NCBI GenBank assembly: GCA_003118195.1
Contig: BEXV01001806.1
Coordinates: 11,329 to 36,803 of the forward strand
Source: Hemicentrotus pulcherrimus
Taxonomy: Eukaryota; Echinodermata; Echinoidea; Camarodonta; Strongylocentrotidae
DNA: 25,475 nucleotides
Reading direction: 5' to 3'
The translations under genes and the position numbers were made by a program. The first letter of the stretch is position 1. The number at the start of each line of letters is the position of its first letter. Positions 1 to 9,599 of the stretch are shown one piece after another. The notes beneath the pieces were generated by a model. It saw only the letters and a list, made by a program, of their open reading frames with translations. It did not search any database and had not been told where the DNA came from.

Positions 1-64
1 TCTCTCTCTCTCTCTCTCTCTCCCCTACACACACATACACACATATCCCTCTCTCCTTCTCTCT
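1..64. repeat. (TC)n microsatellite, then CA/CT-rich tract, at window edge
   Basis: TC dinucleotides run from base 1 to about 22, followed by ACACAC and TCTC-rich sequence. The tract is cut by the window boundary, so its full length is unknown. Confidence 0.95.
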
Positions 65-3000
65 TCATCTTCAGTCCTCTTGCCCTTTCACTGAGGGTAA
101 TCCACCCCAATCCGCCATCTTGTTAGCCGCACAGTTTGTATACAAACACGGGGATATCTTCTCCTTGACCGAAATTTCAACACGTGTACTCTTAGAGCCA
201 GGTCCATGTGTTATAGGATCACTCACTGGCGTAGCCTCAAGGGGGCTCGGGGCCAAATGACTCAATTAAACAATCAAGTAAATTATTACACTCAATAAAG
301 GATCTATTAATAAAGATGAAAACGAAATTTGATTCAATGAGAAATTTGAATGATCTTAAATGAAAGAATGTAATCATAATTATGAAATGTATAATCTTGC
401 TAAGACGAATATTTTGAAATGTAAAGCACTATACCTGAAATATGTTTTCCTGTATTCTAGTTTAGTTCATTCTTTTCAGAAACAATCACCCCCACCCCCC
501 CTCCTCCCCCAACTCGGGCTCTCATCTCAAAGTACTATCGCTCCTCCATTCCCACCTCTCTTAAATCCAAATGAATGCATCTTCTTCCGCGTAGAACATT
601 AATGAACTACCAAGGTCATGGGCGAATGACAGGAAAATGTGAGCACGATCCGACCTTGCGAGGGCGCTCATATTTTCAAGAGCAAGATGAAATTAGCACG
701 AAAGATGCGATTAGGATCCACTTATACAATTTGTTGGCCTGGCAAGAAGATGGTGGAAAATTACAAAGAAAAAGGCTGGGTGGAAACAGCGACTTTGAAA
801 GGTGTTTTTTTTTGTCCGTGTTTGCTTTAAACGCCCTTGAAAAAACGTGAATTTCCTCAAGAAATTACTTTGATACTATACTCATTCTTTCTGTTCGCTA
901 ATGTTTTTTGTTCTTCATTTATTCCTTTTCTTTTCATTTTGCCTTTTTATTCACCTAGAGCTAGGGTAATAATTTCTAAAGCTCTTTGGAAGCGCATAGG
1001 GACGTTATAATATTCCGTTCTTGTCAGGGCAATATTATTATTATTTTGAACAATGTGTTCTGTCGACCCATCAGTCATCCAATCACATTTGGGTTATTGT
1101 GCTCGCCTCCTTGCAACAAGCTGCTTGATATTGCGAAGGAAATTGAACATCAAGGAACATAGCGATGGTTTGTAGACAACCTGGGAGGTGGAATTGCATT
1201 TCATATTAAAAGAAATCGTATAGTTCAACCGTGAAAACACACCCCAAACAAGGAGACAAATTTGTAAACAAAACAAAGCACATAAAGCAAGGGCCATACT
1301 AACGTTGTCGATAATAGCGAAAATTAAAGAAGAGCTTTGAAAGAGAGGGATTATAAGATTACGCACCGCATGGGATAATTAAAGTTTTGAAAAGAGGTGG
1401 CACAAAAAGGGAATATTTGTTGCCGGACGAATGAAAGGGAAAAAAAGAAATACGAAGAGGGATTGAAGAATATTAGGCCTAAAGTACCACATGTACACGA
1501 TTGCTTTTTTTAGCTATAGGGAACAATAAAGGGGAACTTTGCAATATTTTGTATTAAGAAATGAGGGTGGACTGGAATATGAAGAATAATTGTTAAAAAA
1601 AATACAAAGAATACACCGAATAAAGGAAGAGGAAGAATATGATTTGTAACTTGTAGCTACCGTGGGACGGGGCACCCCTTCCCCTAATCGGATGGCGGAA
1701 AATTACAAGAAGAGAAAATGAAAGAATGAGACAAAAGATGGACAGACAGAGGGTGGACGAACTGCATGGGCAATCATAAAGGCAATGGATAATGCACCTC
1801 CTAATTGGTTTAACATACGTTTGATTTATGATAGGACTAATAGCAAGAGAGAGAAAAGAAAAAGGGAGCGCATGGATTTTCTTAGATGAAAAGGGAAAGG
1901 GAATGGGATTGGAAGAAGATGATAGGTATGAGAGGATGAGGACAGATCGAGACCATACCCCTCCAGGAATTACAGAGCCTGAGTAAAGTTCATAGGTTCA
2001 CCCTCATGCCAGTCGCTTCCTATCATCCAGTGCTTACCTCAAGGGAAAATAAAGTGGGAAAAGGTGGGAAGAAGAGGAAGCAGAACCACCCTTTGTATAT
2101 TTACCGAAGCGGCACCATTGCCAAATAAGAGGATTTTGATCAGGAGTAGATTTTTGTTCAGCTCAACTCCTAATATCGCTGCTAGTAGAGCGATCCGAGG
2201 AATACTATACATACAGCTTCCACAAACGACTCTCGCATGGGGTTACCCTACCGAGCTTACACGCGCGTGCTGCGTCGGGGACGTGCGACCTAATAATTAT
2301 TTACTCGCAACACTTATGAGCTTGTGATGTACACATCCATTCAGCTTCTCAGGTCGCACCACCAAACCATTGGAGCGTGAGTCGGTGCTGGACGCCGCCG
2401 CTGGTATTCTGGAAGCTCTTCAAAAAACGCTTTATAGTCAAAGTCTTAAGAAGGGAATTAGTGTAAATCTATTTGAAGCAACTGGAAATGTTACAAAACA
2501 GCTCTGCGATTCTCTGTTTCGTCATAGGCTATAACAAACAAATGTTTCGAAGTAAATTTAATTGAGCTATAATATATGCCATTCGTGAATTCTGACCTTA
2601 TTTTATTTATGCGGGTTTTATACTAATTATTATGCGAAACGTCATTCTGTTCTTATGCTGGATTTGACCTCCTTGAGAATACGCGAGGCATCAAAGTCGG
2701 AGTGACACCCTCGTTTGAATTCAAAAGCCTCTCGTCGAGTTGTCCAGTAGCTGGTTCATTGCTGTGGAGGTTCGTGACAGACTAGGGGTGTTATTTACAT
2801 TCACGGAAGAAAGTCAACAGCGGGCAGGTGTGTTAAGTGGAGTAAAGACCCTACTATCAAGAAGACGCAAATGAGATGCTGCCGGTGAGAAAACACCTGC
2901 CGTAAAGCGCCATTAAGACGTCTTTGGCATTTCTTATTCATGGAGAGGAAATCGAGAGGGTAGGAGAGACGGAGAGTGACAAGGAGAGGAGGAGGAGGAG

Positions 3001-4787
3001 GAGAGAGGGGAGAAATAAACACGAAAGCGAATCGCATTGACTGATTGGGGTGCACTGAAGAGAGAACTATCTGAGTGCCCGCAAACTTCTAGCCCAATAT
3101 ACTCAGATTCCGCTTGCTGACGAGAGCAACTAGGAGTTCCTTTGAAAATTCCGAGATCAAGATCTTCTACAGAGAGAGAAAGAGAGAAACAGAGGAGTCA
3201 GAGAGGAGAGAAGGGGTAAATAGAGGAAAACCGTAGCAGTCGCATGTTACCATTCTGAGGAGGAGGGACTCGTTACTTTCTTTCGAGTGTGCTGATAAAC
3301 GAACACCGCTCTAGTATTTCTCCACTGATGCCCTCACTGATACACTAATTGATGCGATCTGTGGCGTTGTTTTGTGAATGGATGAACAACTTGAGCCGAG
3401 CCGTGGCGTATTAATGCAAGGCGAAGAAAGCACAACCCTGAATACTGTCTTATCGTCTCTAACCAACCGATCTCTTTTACGTTCCATTTCCTTCATGATT
3501 ATCCACTCGCTCCAAGCAGCCCCGTCCTGATTCGAACGTGTTAAATGGAAGCATTGGCAGGTGTATTCTATTGATTCTGCTGTTCTAGCTTCTCAGCTCC
3601 AGATCAAGAGATACATCCGATTGACTAAAGAGGGTTTTTTCATTCCAGGCCATCTCTGATTGATTTTTCTGGTAGCCTACGCGCTACGAGAGGTGACTGG
3701 AATTAAACAGAAAGCAGCAATTGTCATTTCATTCGACACTAGGATGCTTTTACATCTATGACTTTACCGACTGGATTATTAATTCAGGTGTTGATCTGTT
3801 CGAACTCAATATATAGGATTATCTTCTAAAACTCGAGCAATATTTATTATCAACCTTGTTCTGACATCTCACTGGTTCGCTAATCTACTGTCACGTGAAC
3901 ATTCGAGTCTTTTGTGAATGTTAATACAACTTCTATATTATTATGTTAAATAATTAATGGTGAACATCAGGATATCTAAAAATCTATTGAAATATCTAAA
4001 CTTTGCTCTTTTATGAGGAAAGAATTTACCAATTTAATCTTGATGCAGCGCAGGTGCTTTTTGCCAAAACGTCAGTGAAACTGTGCTGGTGAATGATTCC
4101 AGCGTAAGCTCATTTAGAGTGTGAAAAATCAAACATTTATCACCTACATCTGTTGGTGGAAAGACAACTCGTATAAGTTCACAGTCCTTTTAAGGTTTAA
4201 CCCAAATCAAACTTTATTCGTGACTTTTCTCCATTTGCCACGATCTAAGCCTGTACTCGAAGTGTGAAAAAAGGAGAAATATATATTATTTCTGAAGTCA
4301 ATGATTCCATCTCAGAGACATTATTGGCGATTTGTCATTCTTTGCATCGGTAAAAGTCACTGCTAAAGCTTCACAATCTATAAATTCACACCAGTGGACA
4401 ATACCGCGCAGATTGCAAGTGCGAAGTTGAACATGAATGAAGCAAACACCGATTAAAGCAAGAGTTCATCTAATTTAGAAGGCCAATGTACTTGGAAAAG
4501 GTTGTAATTTGTGCGTTTCACTACGAGCAGCTGCGGACCTACGCCAAAGGAAAAACCCCGCCGAGATGTGAATTCGTGTATTCATTATCTACGTCTGTGT
4601 TCAATTAATTACGGATCACATCGCACGAAAGCCATGTTTCAACTATTCATCATCTTTTTTGCAATATCACGATTTTTGTATTCATGATATTTTGCTATAA
4701 AGCAACGTAAGCAGGCATCGAAGTGTTAATTTCCCTTCTTTCACGTCGCTTCGGCAGCAATGAACGAAACTCTGTCGTCGGAAATAT
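65..4787. other. Upstream region with no recognised gene
   Basis: I recognise no gene here. Short ORFs are present but none shows a known domain or a convincing exon structure. Plus-strand purine-rich stretches occur at roughly 1380-1960 and 2940-3240. A moderately GC-rich stretch (about 2240-2410) leads into an open frame at 2328-2534 without a start codon. A nearest upstream gene, if present, lies beyond the left edge. Confidence 0.5.
2982..3014. repeat. (GGA)n/(GA)n purine microsatellite
   Basis: Six or so GGA units followed by GAGAGAG, inside a longer plus-strand purine-rich stretch. Confidence 0.85.
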
Positions 4788-4850
4788 CACGTGATAGATA
4801 AACAGAAGCGCTGATTGGATAAAAGGTGTCTGTGGAGATGCGTATTTATA
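4788..4850 (+). promoter_or_regulatory. Putative core promoter of the APCDD1-like gene
   Basis: A TATA-like TATTTATA lies at 4843-4850, about 90 bases upstream of the ATG at 4940. Upstream are an inverted CCAAT box (ATTGG, 4814-4818), overlapping GATA and forkhead-like ATAAACA motifs (4797-4804) and a palindromic E-box TCACGTGA (4787-4794). If the TATA box is used, transcription would start near 4870-4876, leaving a 5' UTR of about 65-70 nt. The arrangement of CCAAT, TATA, short UTR, good start context and splice donor fits a promoter-first exon unit. Each motif is short and could occur by chance; the spacing is the main support. Confidence 0.5.
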
Positions 4851-4873
4851 GAGTTCGTCTTGTTTGCCCACAA

Positions 4874-4939
4874 GAGACTGTCTTGATTGACAGAGGATAT
4901 TCAAAAACTCCGAACTGGAATATATTTAATGCTGCAAAG
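4874..4939 (+). other. Predicted 5' UTR, APCDD1-like gene
   Basis: This stretch lies between the position expected for a TATA-directed start and the ATG at 4940. It contains no upstream ATG. The left boundary is an estimate from TATA spacing and not an observed cap site. Confidence 0.4.
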
Positions 4940-4976
4940 ATGATTTGGATTATCAACCTATATTTTGTGATTTTCG
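4940..4976 (+). CDS. APCDD1-like gene, coding exon 1 (signal peptide)
   Basis: The ATG at 4940 has A at -3. Twelve codons follow (MIWIINLYFVIF), then a single G at 4976 and a strong donor GTGAGT at 4977-4982, so the exon ends in phase 1. The peptide is almost wholly hydrophobic, as expected for the core of a signal peptide. It joins exon 2 in frame: the G plus CT makes Ala13, giving A13-V14-A15 followed by Glu, a good A-x-A signal-peptidase site, with a second A-x-A at residues 20-22. A very short first coding exon is invisible to ORF length filters. The assignment rests on phase agreement, start context, the TATA box upstream and the fact that APCDD1 proteins are secreted or membrane proteins that need a signal peptide. 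The intron to exon 2 is 15.62 kb, so another upstream exon cannot be excluded without transcript data. Confidence 0.65.
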
Positions 4977-5409
4977 GTGAGTACCACTTCTAATTATTCT
5001 TCCCATATTATAGTGGCAATGGAAAGTATGGTGGCTCTAAGTAATGTGCTGTTCATCACATAACAACCATTACTACCACCTGTTGAAAGTTGTCGGTATT
5101 TCGCATTATACATGTAATTTAATTCGATTTTTTGGTTTGATTCTTGAAGCCTAACTTTTTTCTTTTGCCTATTTACGGATTTGTTGTTAACATTTTTGTT
5201 GTTGTTGCTCTTTCTGTTTTCAAATGGAAATAAAGAAAGATGCGTTTATACATTGATGCTTTCAGAGTTGAATTCTTCAGAAGGCTATTTTATTTCGAAC
5301 AATGTTGAGTGTTTTTAAGAGTGGATGGTGATGAATTTGGAGCTAAATGAAATGTTAGAGGAATCTCTCAAAACACCCTCCGTCGACGTTTGTACAGGCG
5401 CTGCTGAGA

Positions 5410-5426
5410 GGGGGGGGGGGGGNGGG
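5410..5426. repeat. Poly-G run containing one N
   Basis: Seventeen positions of G broken by an N at 5423. The N marks an unresolved base, so the true run length is uncertain. Long G runs are hard to sequence and may form G-quadruplexes. Confidence 0.95.
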
Positions 5427-5927
5427 AGGGCATCCCATTGCTCCCCTCCCCTCCCGGTTAGGCATACTAGACGCAACCACCCTGCAGACTGTATAATATG
5501 GAATTCATTTGTTTATCACTATCATTGGATAATTGGATGTATATCATGTGTGAAAAGCTTAGTGGAAAACACAGTACTTCATTCAAAAGGAACTTCCTAG
5601 TCAAGGAATGGATGGCAAAAATAAATATGCAAAAGGGCTTATGGAACCAAACAATGCGAGAAAAACAGATTCTGAAATGCTGAATCCTTATGATATAAAG
5701 TGGAAGATAAAAGTGTACAAAAGAGGGATTAGGATCAAACGGGAACCGCTCCTGTTGGCCATGGAGAAATCACACAGGTGTCCCGAGAGCTAGGCGGAGG
5801 CGGCGGGATAAGAATAGATAGTGAAACCCCACATGTACATCGAGAATGTGGAGTGGGTGGGTGGGCGTGTGTGAGCTGTGTATGTGTGTAAGCTGTACCG
5901 CCAGGGATGGGAATGGTGGACGTGCTT

Positions 5928-6325
5928 TTAAAGATAAAGTTGAGTTCTGGTCATGGGATTGCATTGTGAAAGAGACGGTGTGGAATCTATCAGAAAAGGT
6001 TGATCATCTAGTATATAAGTATTCGTGTCTATTGCAAGGTTCTTGAATCATCAAAATGATAAGAAATTTGGCCAAATCTTGGCAAAGTTACAATCACTGT
6101 ACACAGAATGATGTACATGGGACTACACAAGCACATGGCGAAAAAAACCTCCCCTCCCCCCGATTTTTACGTATTTTATGTCATATTCAGAATATGAAGG
6201 CATTTGAAGAGCCATGCTTTTCAAGGAACATGTTTAATCTGATGTTCTTCCACCCTTGCACAATAACAATGATAACGCTCACAAATTATTTTTTACCTCT
6301 TCCCAGAACTCAACCTTCTCTTTAA
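5928..6325 (-). mobile_element. TTAA-flanked MITE, copy A (inverted relative to B and C)
   Basis: The element lies between two perfect TTAA sites (5928-5931 and 6322-6325), with 390 bp inside. Its ends are terminal inverted repeats: AGATAAAGTTGAGTTCTGG at 5932-5950 against AGAGAAGGTTGAGTTCTGG read on the other strand from 6321, differing at two positions. The interior matches copies B and C in reverse orientation. For example, the 20 bases at 6263-6282 are the exact reverse complement of 7256-7275. There is no transposase ORF. A TTAA target and short length fit a non-autonomous piggyBac-type MITE; the superfamily is inferred from TTAA alone. A (GA)n microsatellite starts just outside its right end. 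Confidence 0.85.
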
Positions 6326-6332
6326 GTGAAGT

Positions 6333-6364
<32 letters not shown>

Positions 6365-6400
6365 GGGGGTAGGAGCCAGGGAGGGAGGAGGAAGAGAGAG
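6333..6400. repeat. (AG)n microsatellite and purine tract
   Basis: AG dinucleotides at about 6333-6364, followed by G-rich and purine-rich sequence to about 6400. It begins within ten bases of the right TTAA of MITE copy A. Confidence 0.95.
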
Positions 6401-6577
6401 AAAAGTAGATGGGAGTGTATCTTATATAGTTGCCTACACAAAAACAGCAAGTAGGACATATCGGAAGGAGAAAATGTTTAAGATTATATGTAGAAATATA
6501 TTATGTGCGAAGGCAGATATATGATGATGAAGACGTGATGGTGAGAGATAAGGTATGTGGGGGTGAAGGCACTTTAA

Positions 6578-6586
6578 AGAGAGAGG

Positions 6587-6632
<46 letters not shown>
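6578..6632. repeat. Interrupted (GA)n microsatellite
   Basis: GA dinucleotides with GGGA and GAAA interruptions. ORFs reading Arg-Glu or Ser-Leu repeats across it are artefacts of the repeat. Confidence 0.95.
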
Positions 6633-7212
6633 TGTATTGTAAGCAGAAGTGATGTAAACAATATAACAAAAACTTGATCTTGACTATAAATTTCACACTG
6701 AATATTACAACCAAAGAGAAATATATCATGCCTCAAGTAGATGTTGTTTCTGTGTAGACTAACGCTCTTGATGTTATTTTTCCTGCAGGGTCAAGTGCCG
6801 TTTCAACGATAGGCGTTAAAACATTTGTGTATCAATATCATTTTCATGTCATGTCCTGTTTATACTTCTTTTAGTCCGCTCTTGTTCTCCTCAATATTCC
6901 TTTAAGCATTCTTAAGTAGAAACAACTAGACGCTTTCAGAAGCAATACCTCCTCCCCTTGCCTCATCTCAAAAACAATAAATCCATCCCAAAACTATATT
7001 TCATATTACAGTCAATATTGTTCTGCCCCATTTGTTTTAAAACTGCAATCATCATTTACCGCCTTGATGATTTTTCCCTATCGGTAATTCGATATTTAGG
7101 CGGCGATTCCTCCCACTGTCGCCTGCTCTTCTGCCGCAGCTTCTTATCCAGAGGGAGCCGGGTTTGATTGAGCTAAAAATTAAATATTGTACTACAGCGC
7201 TTAAAACAGCCC
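6633..7212. other. Intronic sequence between MITE copies A and B
   Basis: AT-rich DNA with no recognised gene. It contains an acceptor-like site, TTTTTCCTGCAG, ending at 6788. Confidence 0.5.
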
Positions 7213-7589
7213 TTAGAGAGAAGATTGAGTTCTAAGAAGAGGTGAAAATTATTTTGTGAGCGTTATCATTGTTATTATGCAAGTGTGGAAGAACATCCGA
7301 TAAAAAATGTTTCCTGAAAAGCATGGCTCTTCAAATTTTCTGATTATAGCATGTTACATCATAAAAATCAGGGCAGATTTTTATACCATATGTTCGTGTA
7401 GTCCCATATACAGTACATCTTTCTGTGTACAGTGCTTGTAACTTTACCCAGACTGGGCCAAATTTCTTATCATTTTGATGATTTCAGAACCTTGCAGTGC
7501 ACTCCAATAGTTATCAACCATTTCTAATCGATTCCACACCGTTTCTTTCACAATGCAATCGCATGACCACAACTCAACTTTATCTTGAA
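7213..7589 (+). mobile_element. TTAA-flanked MITE, copy B (decayed termini)
   Basis: This is a plus-oriented copy of the same family. Left end TTAG then AGAGAAGATTGAG; right end CAACTTTATCT then TGAA. Both flanking tetramers are one base away from TTAA, which suggests an older, mutated insertion. The interior (369 bp) aligns along its length with the reverse complement of copy A and with copy C, including the CATTCTGTGTACAG-like and GGCCAAATTT-like blocks near 7415-7475. No coding capacity is seen. Confidence 0.8.
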
Positions 7590-8280
7590 TGCTCTCCATG
7601 GATTTGAAGATCGAAATGGTACGTCAATATGAAAGATTTCAAGCGCATTTCCTCTCCATTATGGCTCTTATCATTAACCCAGTTTTTACAAATTGCCCTT
7701 TCATTTGAGACTTAAATATCAAGTTTTTACGAGAACTTAGTGATGCGGAAAATTAAGGGAAATTATAGGGAAATGTAGAGATGTACCATGTAGTAATTGG
7801 AAAATTGAACGGCATTACAAGATTAAGGCTTTGATAAACGTAGTAAATGGGTGGGAATGGATTACAATTTTAAAAAAATATTATTTAGGGAAAGCATCAT
7901 TGATTTCAACTTATATTATCTAAAAGTTGGCCTCATTTATCCCAAAATGTATAACAAGTTACTAGTATTCTCATGATGCTTGGGTATACATGTACATGAT
8001 GTGTGCTAAAGTTGTCTTTTTTCAGTAACATAAGGTCATGCTTTTTTTTTCCAGTCATAACAATAGACGCCATTTTATAAATAGTTTGATTATGTTTTTT
8101 GTTGTTGGCTTGTTGCAGTTGCTTTTCATTTAAGCTTTTCCTTAACATTTGGATAGAAAAATAAAAAATCAAATCAAACCAAAGAAAATCAGATAAAAGA
8201 GAAAGTTCACAGTTTTAATCACTGTGTCAATATACCTTGCAGTTGCCTTGCAGTTGAGAATACACAACGTTTTTTCTTCA
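7590..8280. other. AT-rich intronic DNA, nothing recognised
   Basis: Short homopolymers only (for example T runs near 8041-8049). No repeat copy or exon recognised. Confidence 0.5.
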
Positions 8281-8290
8281 CTACTACTCA

Positions 8291-8500
8291 CTATGAGCAT
8301 GACGGACAAAGAAAGCGGACAAAATATACAGTTCCTCAGGTAGACAAAGGAACATCCCTTCGCTGCCATTGTGTAAAAATGTGTAGAACAGGTGAATATG
8401 CATGTGACGCAGTTTTACATAATAGCAGTGAAGGGATGTTCCATTGTGTACCTGAGGAACTGTATATTTTGTCTGCTTTCTTTGTCAGTCATGTACATAG
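8291..8500. repeat. Foldback element: 91 bp inverted arms, 28 bp loop
   Basis: The left arm 8291-8381 is the reverse complement of the right arm 8410-8500 with no gaps and 10 mismatches in 91 positions by hand alignment, about 89% identity. Pairing continues for three more bases outside. The loop is 8382-8409. The structure fits a foldback or palindromic MITE or a locally duplicated inverted segment; if transcribed within intron 1 it would form a long hairpin RNA. Two short ORFs here are mirror images of one another and not genes. Confidence 0.9.
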
Positions 8501-8507
8501 TGACTTC

Positions 8508-8674
8508 TATTACTACTACTTCTACTATTACTATTACTACTATACTTATTCTACTACTTCTACACTTCTACTACTAATACAACTACTACTAATACAACTA
8601 CTAATACTGCTACTACTATACTGCTACTACTATACTGCTACTACTAATACAACTACTAATACTGCTACTACTAT
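8508..8674. repeat. TAC/CTA-rich trinucleotide array
   Basis: About 165 bases of TAC/CTA units with ACT, ATT and TGC variants. There is a longer repeated pattern alternating CTACTACTAATACAA-like and TACTGCTACTACTA-like segments. It starts at the outer end of the right foldback arm; the left arm end has the short counterpart CACTACTACTCAC. Confidence 0.9.
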
Positions 8675-9188
8675 AACGAATGTCCATATTAATTTATAAT
8701 ACAGTGATGTTAGACCTAATCTAATTACATAATTGCCATTTAATCCCTAATTAGACTTATTTCAGTCGAGATATTGAATATTAAGTTTATTTCTATATTA
8801 TTTACATGTTGTGAAAACAGATAATGACCCGTTGTCCATGAAGTGCTTACGAAGACTTCTTTCACTTTTACATACATGTACATTCAGTCCATCTCGTTTT
8901 CTTTTTAACTTTACATTGCGATGTCAGACCCAATATCCAAATGTCTATTAAGCACTAAGCTCCATTCCATTCAAGCCATTGTACCGATGCAGTTTATCTC
9001 TTCATTAGCATGTTTTCTACATGTCATGTTGGACTTAATACCCCTAAAGTCCTTTAAAGAGCTCACATGAGAGGGAGCTTAGTAGGGCATCGTCCTAGAT
9101 CTGTGAAGTAGAGAACCTTAGCTACCAGATCAAGAGGTTTCAGGTGTGTGCAGTGCGTGATGGCACGATGATAAATAAAGACAAACCT
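8675..9188. other. AT-rich intronic DNA, nothing recognised
   Basis: No exon or repeat recognised between the TAC array and MITE copy C. Confidence 0.5.
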
Positions 9189-9599
9189 TTAAAGAGTAGG
9201 TTGTGTTTGGACAACAAAAGGGGAAATAATTCATGAGCTTCATCATCATGTTATGTTAGCAATAGGAAAAATATCATGAAAAATATCATGGGAGAAATTT
9301 CCTTATAATGGGATTGCTCTTCAGATGACCTTTATTTGAAATATGAAAAGTTTGATGCCAAATGTTTGTGTATAGTCCCATATGCAATGTTCTGTGTACA
9401 GTGCATGTGACATTCAGTTAGACCAAATCAATTTCCAACCAATTTGATAATTCCCAAACCTCACTTTATACACAAATTCTTAAGTGCTACATAATCAACC
9501 TTTCCCAATTGATTCCAGACATGTGGTCCCCCTCCCGGGTCCCCCTACAATTAGTTTATTTAATGAAATTGCATGACCAGAACCCAACTTTATCTTTAA
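9189..9599 (+). mobile_element. TTAA-flanked MITE, copy C
   Basis: Perfect TTAA tetramers at 9189-9192 and 9596-9599 enclose 403 bp. The left end AGAGTAGGTTGTGTTTGG and the right end (reading AGATAAAGTTGGGTTCTGG on the other strand) are degenerate copies of the terminal repeats in A and B. Interior blocks shared with B include the TAGTCCCATAT and TCTGTGTACAGTGC segments near 9374-9406. About 30 bases of C/G-rich sequence near 9522-9550 have no counterpart in A, so this copy has a small private insertion. Confidence 0.8.

Noticed and set aside
2035..2041. Minus-strand donor-like GAG|GTAAGC
   Set aside because: The sequence upstream of it on that strand shows no convincing coding frame.
2690..2696. 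TCF/LEF site ATCAAAG upstream of a Wnt-pathway gene
   Set aside because: A 7-mer on either strand is expected about once every 8 kb; a single site is not evidence of Wnt feedback.
6434..6736. 100-codon minus-strand ORF rich in Ser-Leu
   Set aside because: It is the translation of the (GA)n microsatellite; no domain outside the repeat.
8379..8699. 106-codon ORF rich in Tyr, Leu and Thr
   Set aside because: It reads through the foldback arm and the TAC array; composition is explained by the repeat.
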